This document shows positions 5,996 through 9,773 of a stretch of 9,773 nt of DNA, piece by piece (the stretch's first letter is position 1; the number at the start of each line of letters is the position of its first letter). Made by a program: the position numbers and the translations under genes. The stretch spans positions 1-9,773 of the forward strand of contig CAOJKG010000031.1 of assembly GCA_948437815.1 (NCBI GenBank), written 5' to 3'. The notes beneath the pieces are model-generated. The model was not told the DNA's origin. It made no database searches and saw only the letters and a program-made list of their open reading frames with translations. The DNA comes from an uncultured Mycoplasmatota bacterium. GTDB taxonomy: Bacteria > Bacillota_I > Bacilli_A > RF39 > UBA660.

Positions 5996-6024
5996 ATTGT
6001 AATATAAACTCATATATTTGTCAA
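5996..6024 (-). promoter_or_regulatory. Strong sigma-A promoter for rpoE
   Basis: Minus strand: perfect TTGACA (6024-6019), a 17-base spacer, and TACAAT (6001-5996). It begins just 7 bases after the argS stop codon. No terminator was seen between argS and this promoter, so some readthrough from argS into rpoE is also likely. Confidence 0.8.
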
Positions 6025-6031
6025 TCTTAAA

Positions 6032-7777
6032 TTACATTTTTTCAGGGATATTTATTCCTAATATATTTAGTAAGTAACAATTGTTATCATATATAATTTT
6101 GGTAAGTGCTAAAAAGCTTTCTCTGGTTTCTAAGTTTTCTTCTGTTAAAACTTTATTTTCGGCATAGAAATTGTTATAAAGATTAGTTATTTTGTATAAA
6201 TATTCTGCAATTTCGTTTAGAGAACAATTTTCAAAACTTCTTTTTATTACTCTTTTTAAATCTAACATTGCTATAATAATTCTTTTGATAGTATTGTTAC
6301 TTATGTTTTTCATTTCTTTAAATTCAATGTTATTTTCTTTTGCTTTTTGTAAAAGTGATTTCATTCTAATTGTAGAATATAATAGATACGTTCCGGTTTT
6401 ACCATTTAAATCTGTAAATTTTTCTATATCAAAATTGTAATCTGTTGCTCTATATGGTAAAAGATCTGCATACTTTATTGCTGCAACGGCGATTGTTCTA
6501 GCGATAGACTCACGATTTTCGGTAATGTTTTCCATTAGTCTTTTTTCACATTCTATTGTTACCATGTCTAGCAAATCTTTAAGAGGCATAACTCCACCAT
6601 CACGAGTTTTAAATGGCTTACCATCTGGGCCATTCATAGTACCAAAACCATTAAATACTAATTTAGTTGAAGCAGGAACTAAACCACTTTTGTATGATGC
6701 TCTAAATGTTTGAGTGAAATGTAATTCTTGACGTTTGTCTGTCATATACCATACTTCATCTGGTTTAAAATCTTGCATCCTCTCATAAAGACATGCTAAA
6801 TCTGTCGCTTCGTATGATACAGTTCCATTACTTTTTATTACTATTAATGGAGGAATTTCTAATTTGTCACTTTCTTCTTTGACATCTATTACTTTAGCAC
6901 CTTCACTGTCTGTTATAACGTTTTTACTATATAAGAATTCTAATGTTTTGTCCATATATTCAAAATTATCTGATTCGCCATACCAATAGTCAAAGGTTGT
7001 GTTTAAATCTTTATATATGTTTTTTACTTCATCTAAACTAGTTTTAACAATACTTTGCCATAATGCATAATAACCTTTATGTTTGTTTTGTAATTCATAT
7101 GTGATTGTTCTAGCTTTTTCCATGATTTCAGGATCTTCTTTAGCTTTGGTTGTAGCGATAGGGTATAATTCAATTAAATCTTCATTTGTTATTTCAAAGT
7201 CTACATATTCGCCATTATAATCTTCTTTAAAGTATGCTAAATCAGGATATCTATTTTTAATCTCTAATATAACCATACCCATTGGGCGTCCCCAGTCTCC
7301 TTGGTGAACATCAGATATAGTAGTGCATCCAACGGCATTGCATAATCTTTTTAATGCTTCGCCGATATTGGCACTTCTTAAATGACCAACATGTAAAATT
7401 TTGGCAACATTTGGGCCGCCATAATCTAAAACTATGGTTTTATTAATTCCTAAATTGTAATTGCTTGTTATATCTTTCTCGCTATCATTCATAAATTCTA
7501 ATAATAATTCATCTGTAAATGTTAAATTGATAAAACCAGGACCAGCGACTGATGCTTCTTTAATTTCTGGAAAGTCTTTTATTTTAGAAACTAGTTCGCT
7601 TGCAATTTCAACAGGATTTTTATGATAACTTTTGGCTAAAGGCATAATACCATTAAATTGATAATCGCCTAATTCAGGCCTATTTGAGGGATTAATAACA
7701 ACAATTTCAGTTTCATAGCCTAATTCTTTTAAGGCGCTCTTTATTTTTTCTTCTAGTACTTCTATTTTATATTTCAT
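6032..7777 (-). CDS. argS: Arginyl-tRNA synthetase
   Basis: ArgS attaches arginine to tRNA-Arg in the cytoplasm using ATP. From the ATG at 7777 the protein is 581 residues, within the usual 550-590. The N-terminal Add1 tRNA-binding domain covers about 1-105. The class I HIGH motif is HVGH at 129-132, in GGPNVAKILHVGHLRSANIG. The second class I signature is degenerate as in most ArgRS: GPDGKPFKTRDGG at 383-395 takes the place of KMSK. The C-terminal anticodon-binding helices end with the family-typical tail GINIPEKM. A TTG at 7792 and an ATG at 7786 are also in frame, but GGAG (7790-7787) serves the ATG at 7777. The start overlaps the DUF1934-like gene by 11 bases, so the two are coupled. The upstream leader with four Arg codons and a terminator suggests control by tRNA-Arg charging. 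Confidence 0.98.
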   Translation of the reverse strand: MKYKIEVLEEKIKSALKELGYETEIVVINPSNRPELGDYQFNGIMPLAKSYHKNPVEIASELVSKIKDFPEIKEASVAGPGFINLTFTDELLLEFMNDSEKDITSNYNLGINKTIVLDYGGPNVAKILHVGHLRSANIGEALKRLCNAVGCTTISDVHQGDWGRPMGMVILEIKNRYPDLAYFKEDYNGEYVDFEITNEDLIELYPIATTKAKEDPEIMEKARTITYELQNKHKGYYALWQSIVKTSLDEVKNIYKDLNTTFDYWYGESDNFEYMDKTLEFLYSKNVITDSEGAKVIDVKEESDKLEIPPLIVIKSNGTVSYEATDLACLYERMQDFKPDEVWYMTDKRQELHFTQTFRASYKSGLVPASTKLVFNGFGTMNGPDGKPFKTRDGGVMPLKDLLDMVTIECEKRLMENITENRESIARTIAVAAIKYADLLPYRATDYNFDIEKFTDLNGKTGTYLLYSTIRMKSLLQKAKENNIEFKEMKNISNNTIKRIIIAMLDLKRVIKRSFENCSLNEIAEYLYKITNLYNNFYAENKVLTEENLETRESFLALTKIIYDNNCYLLNILGINIPEKM

Positions 7778-8123
7778 CTTTTTCATCTCCAATTTCTAAT
7801 ATTATTTTTAAAGGAAAATCTTGACTTATAAGCTTATATTCAAGATATACATTTTTATTATTCTCAAAAGTATAATTTATATAATCTAAAGGAATATCCA
7901 TGCTTTGTTTTATTTCTTTTAATGTTAACGTGCATTTTTCTTTTGTTATTCTTAATATGCTTTCAACATTTTCTTTGGTGAAACTAAAATCTTTTAAATT
8001 AATTCTAATATTATCACTGTCAGTGTTGTAACTTAGGAAATTATCTTCAATTAAACAATTTGTATCAACTGCTGATAATAAAATGTTATTTTCATATATT
8101 TTGATGTTAAGATTGTGATTCAT
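7767..8123 (-). CDS. DUF1934 (YwiB-like) protein, 118 residues
   Basis: DUF1934 proteins are small beta-barrel (calycin-like) proteins of unknown function, and in Bacilli the gene (ywiB) is commonly directly upstream of argS, as here. The sequence match I can see is weak and mainly in the second half: the order of an R-I basic strand, a Pro-containing turn (IPLDYINYTF) and the strands VYLEYKLISQDFPLKIILEI resembles YwiB. At 118 residues it is shorter than the usual 140 or so. There is no signal peptide or membrane segment. The ATG at 8123 has GAGGG (8134-8130) six bases upstream. Its 3' end overlaps argS by 11 bases. The assignment leans on synteny as much as on sequence. Confidence 0.65.
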   Translation of the reverse strand: MNHNLNIKIYENNILLSAVDTNCLIEDNFLSYNTDSDNIRINLKDFSFTKENVESILRITKEKCTLTLKEIKQSMDIPLDYINYTFENNKNVYLEYKLISQDFPLKIILEIGDEKDEI

Positions 8124-8145
8124 ATTTATCCCTCTTTATGTTTAA

Positions 8146-8174
8146 ATTATACTAAATGTGTATATTATTTACAA
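8146..8174 (-). promoter_or_regulatory. Second promoter for the DUF1934-argS operon, downstream of the leader terminator
   Basis: Minus strand: TTGTAA (8174-8169), a 17-base spacer and a perfect TATAAT (8151-8146). The expected start near 8139 is just before the Shine-Dalgarno site of the DUF1934-like gene. Because it lies after the leader terminator, transcripts from it would escape attenuation and give basal expression. Confidence 0.65.
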
Positions 8175-8177
8175 TAT

Positions 8178-8208
8178 AAAAAGCCTATATGCTTGTACAC
8201 ATAGGCTT
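8178..8208 (-). terminator. Intrinsic terminator of the argS leader
   Basis: Minus strand: AAGCCTATGTGT (8208-8197) pairs with GCATATAGGCTT (8192-8181), 12 bp including two G.U pairs, with a four-base loop ACAA, followed by TTTTT (8182-8178, overlapping the stem base). There is an A-rich run upstream (8221-8211), so the element could also stop plus-strand transcripts, but no plus-strand gene ends here. Its 5' arm is shared with the competing 3:4 pairing of the leader. Confidence 0.8.
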
Positions 8209-8283
8209 AATTTTTTATTTTCTATGAATACAAGCACTATAAAATTCACTTGTATCCAGTAATAGTTTACTTTTCTACAAGTG
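8178..8283 (-). promoter_or_regulatory. Candidate leader-peptide transcription attenuator of DUF1934-argS
   Basis: On the minus strand four segments can pair in mutually exclusive ways. 1:2 is CACTTGTA (8283-8276) with TACAAGTG (8254-8247), plus an inner AGTAA (8271-8267) with TTACT (8262-8258) around a 4-base loop. 2:3 is a continuous 12-bp helix (9 Watson-Crick, 3 G.U), 8258-8247 with 8236-8225. 3:4 is TGCTTGTATTCATAG (8236-8222) with CTATGTGTACAAGCA (8204-8190), 14 of 15 positions paired. Segment 4 is also the 5' arm of the terminator, so 3:4 acts as antiterminator. Segment 1 and the first inner arm lie in the last codons and stop codon of the Arg-rich leader ORF. Stalling at the Arg codons leaves segment 1 free (1:2 and 3:4 form, readthrough); a ribosome at the stop codon hides segment 1 (2:3 forms, terminator forms). 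The pairings are seen in the sequence; the regulatory logic is inferred from known attenuators such as trp and pheST. Confidence 0.72.
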
Positions 8284-8326
8284 TGTCTTGTCTTCTTCGT
8301 CTAATATTATTTATATTATTTTTCAT
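8267..8326 (-). CDS. Arginine-rich leader peptide, 19 residues (MKNNINNIRRRRQDTLVEK)
   Basis: This short ORF has a strong Shine-Dalgarno site, AGGAG (8338-8334), exactly seven bases before the ATG at 8326. Another in-frame ATG at 8332 is only one base from that site and is unlikely. Residues 9-12 are four consecutive arginines, encoded AGA CGA AGA AGA (8302-8291), thus using both the AGA and CGN tRNA-Arg families. The stop codon TAA (8269-8267) lies in the first hairpin of the leader. A terminator follows about 60 bases later, and the next genes include argS. The likely role is a sensor whose translation rate, not its product, matters. An alternative is drug sensing: runs of basic residues match the +X+ type of macrolide-dependent ribosome arrest motif, but the argS context favours arginine supply. 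Confidence 0.78.
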   Translation of the reverse strand: MKNNINNIRRRRQDTLVEK

Positions 8327-8348
8327 AGACATTCTCCTAAGTAATTTT

Positions 8349-8378
8349 AGAATATCATATAATATCCTTTTTTGTCAA
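8349..8378 (-). promoter_or_regulatory. Sigma-A promoter of the argS leader transcript
   Basis: Minus strand: perfect TTGACA (8378-8373), an 18-base spacer and TATTCT (8354-8349) preceded by an extended -10 TGA. The expected start near 8342 lies just upstream of the AGGAG of the leader peptide. A terminated transcript would be about 165 bases long. Confidence 0.7.
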
Positions 8379-8393
8379 ACTATTTAATGCTTT

Positions 8394-8438
8394 TTGCTTA
8401 TAATTTATTTATTTTATATCATATTAATAAGGGTGAGG
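8394..8438 (+). promoter_or_regulatory. Possible promoter and Shine-Dalgarno site of the class A PBP gene
   Basis: Two weak candidates are present: TTGCTT (8394-8399) with TATCAT (8417-8422) at a 17-base spacing, or a perfect TATAAT (8399-8404) with no proper -35. A Shine-Dalgarno stretch GGGTGAGG (8431-8438) precedes the ATG at 8444. The region is divergent from the argS leader promoter, which begins only about 20 bases away. Confidence 0.4.
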
Positions 8439-8443
8439 CATAA

Positions 8444-9773
8444 ATGAAAGTGCTTAGATTTATGATGAAGTCTTGTATTTTTGGCTTTTTATCTTTTATT
8501 ATTGTCATTGTTGGTTTATATACTTATGCTTATTTAAGTCCTAAATTGGAACTTAGAACAGCGGGACAATTTTATTTGTATGATAATAAAGATGAACTTG
8601 TTTATCAGGGAAGTAAAACTCGCAAATGGGTTGATTTGGAAGATGTTAATTATAATTTGATAAATGCGGTTGTTAGTATTGAAGATAAAAACTTTTATAA
8701 ACATCATGGATTTGATTATCTTAGAATTGCTAAAGCTATGTATCAGAATATAAAAAATGGTAAAATAACTCAAGGAGCTTCAACAATTTCACAACAATAT
8801 ATTAAAAATATTTATCTTGATTTTAATACTTCTTGGAAAAGAAAAATTGAAGAAGCATTTTTAACTTTAGAACTTGAAGTGCATTTTACTAAAGATGAAA
8901 TACTAGAGGGTTATCTTAATAATATTAATTATGGGCAAGGTAATTATGGAATAGGGAATGCTAGTAGATATTATTTTAATAAAGAGCCAATAGATTTAAC
9001 ACTAGAAGAAGCACTTATTTTGGCAGGTATTCCAAATAGTCCAGAATATTATAATCCTAAAGCTAATTATGATTTGTCGATTAAAAGAGCTAAAATGGTA
9101 GGAAGAAGTATGGTTCAAAATGGTTATATTACCCAGGAACAATTTGGCTCTTTATTTCAAGAACAAATACCGATTTATGGTAAAGTAGCAGAAGAAAATT
9201 TAGATATGCTTTTATATTACCAAGATGCCGTAATGAGTGAACTTAAAAGTATTAAAACAATTCCAGAAAAATTAATTCAAAGTGGGGGAATTAAAGTTTA
9301 TACTTATTTAGATTTAAATGCCCAAGAAACTTTAGAAAAAAACACCTTAAAATATATGAATGATACGGATTTACAATCTGCTAGTATAATTGTTGATCCT
9401 AAAACAGGGGGTATAATTGCTTTATCAGGGGGCGTTAATTATGCTAAAAGTCAATTTAACAGGGCAACGCAAGCTAATAGACAAGTAGGTTCTACTATGA
9501 AACCATTTCTATATTATGGAGCTTTAGAAGAAGGAATGACTTCATCTTCAACTTTTAATAGTCAATATACTTCTTTTACTTTAAGTAATGGTAATATTTA
9601 TTCTCCAACTAATTATGCTAGTATTTATGCAAATAAACCCATAACTATGGCGGCAGCAATATCTTTTTCAGATAATGTTTATGCTGTTAAAACTAATATG
9701 TTTTTAGGGCCAGAAAAACTTGTTGATACAGCAAAAAGGGTAGGGATAAAAGCTAAATTAGATCCTAATCCAT
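8444..9773 (+). CDS. Class A penicillin-binding protein (glycosyltransferase plus transpeptidase), C-terminus outside the window
   Basis: Class A PBPs polymerise lipid II into glycan strands and crosslink the peptides on the outer face of the membrane. I read 443 codons before the window edge. A membrane anchor lies at about residues 11-30. The GT51 glycosyltransferase domain follows: catalytic Glu80 in SIEDKNFYKHHGFD, GASTISQQ at 111-118 (family GGSTITQQ), KRKIEEAFLTLELE at 132-145, and KDEILEGYLNNINYGQG at 150-166. After a linker, the transpeptidase domain shows the active-site STMK at 350-353 in GSTMKPF and the SDN motif at 409-411. The KTG motif should lie beyond the edge. The ATG at 8444 has GGGTGAGG six to thirteen bases upstream. 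It is divergent from the argS leader. Confidence 0.95.
   Translation, partial: MKVLRFMMKSCIFGFLSFIIVIVGLYTYAYLSPKLELRTAGQFYLYDNKDELVYQGSKTRKWVDLEDVNYNLINAVVSIEDKNFYKHHGFDYLRIAKAMYQNIKNGKITQGASTISQQYIKNIYLDFNTSWKRKIEEAFLTLELEVHFTKDEILEGYLNNINYGQGNYGIGNASRYYFNKEPIDLTLEEALILAGIPNSPEYYNPKANYDLSIKRAKMVGRSMVQNGYITQEQFGSLFQEQIPIYGKVAEENLDMLLYYQDAVMSELKSIKTIPEKLIQSGGIKVYTYLDLNAQETLEKNTLKYMNDTDLQSASIIVDPKTGGIIALSGGVNYAKSQFNRATQANRQVGSTMKPFLYYGALEEGMTSSSTFNSQYTSFTLSNGNIYSPTNYASIYANKPITMAAAISFSDNVYAVKTNMFLGPEKLVDTAKRVGIKAKLDPNP

Noticed and set aside
3659..8230. Shared string TTCTATGAATA near 3659 and 8220 as a repeat element
   Set aside because: It is only about a dozen bases, in AT-rich DNA, and each copy is explained by a different local hairpin.
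8267..8332. Longer leader peptide starting at the ATG at 8332 (two more residues)
   Set aside because: That ATG is one base from the AGGAG site, too close for initiation; the ATG at 8326 is seven bases away.
8124..8378. T-box riboswitch in front of argS
   Set aside because: Firmicute synthetase genes often have one, but I saw no T-box sequence (AGGGTGGNACC-type) and the leader is too short for Stem I plus antiterminator.
8534..8773. Minus-strand reading frame inside the PBP gene
   Set aside because: It is antisense to the well-conserved glycosyltransferase domain, and its low-complexity Ile/Phe/Asn composition is typical of a shadow of an AT-rich gene.

Overview
The window is AT-rich DNA from a low-GC Gram-positive bacterium. 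Genes start with strong Shine-Dalgarno sites (AGGAG, GGAGG, GGTGA) and many promoters are near-consensus sigma-A type. Tryptophan is encoded by TGG (for example in ArgS and RpoE), so the standard bacterial code applies. A delta subunit of RNA polymerase (RpoE) points to the Bacilli/Mollicutes lineage, and a bifunctional class A penicillin-binding protein shows a walled cell. A gut-type uncultivated Bacilli lineage fits, but this is inference. No mobile element, CRISPR array, tRNA or rRNA was seen.

Layout. (1) 1-1974, minus strand: tatD, then a small membrane-anchored 3D-domain protein, then rsmA (cut by the window edge). This order resembles the Bacillus yabD-yabE-rnmV-ksgA cluster without rnmV. 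(2) 1998-2681, minus: a 210-residue protein of unknown function with its own promoter. (3) 2743-3632, plus: rpiB, translationally coupled to a DUF1146 (YwzB-like) membrane protein, then an unrecognised 63-residue protein with its own promoter. (4) 3645-5918, minus: rpoE, prfA, prmC, read toward a bidirectional terminator shared with the 63-residue gene. (5) 5996-8378, minus: a DUF1934-like gene overlapping argS, preceded by an elaborate leader region. (6) 8444 to the end, plus: a class A PBP, cut by the window edge.

The most interesting part is 8178-8378. On the minus strand it holds, in order, a sigma-A promoter, a strong Shine-Dalgarno site, a 19-residue ORF (MKNNINNIRRRRQDTLVEK) with four consecutive arginine codons, and four mutually complementary segments (1:2, 2:3 or 3:4) ending in an intrinsic terminator. 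Downstream come the DUF1934-like gene and argS, the arginyl-tRNA synthetase gene. This has the architecture of leader-peptide transcription attenuation: stalling at the Arg codons should favour pairings 1:2 and 3:4, which disrupts the terminator, while translation to the stop codon should favour 2:3 and termination. No T-box signature was seen in this leader. A second promoter between the terminator and the DUF1934-like gene probably gives basal expression.

Several housekeeping genes work together. PrfA (RF1) is methylated on its GGQ motif by PrmC. RpoE modulates RNA polymerase. ArgS charges tRNA-Arg. RsmA modifies 16S rRNA. The 3D-domain protein and the PBP act on the cell wall.
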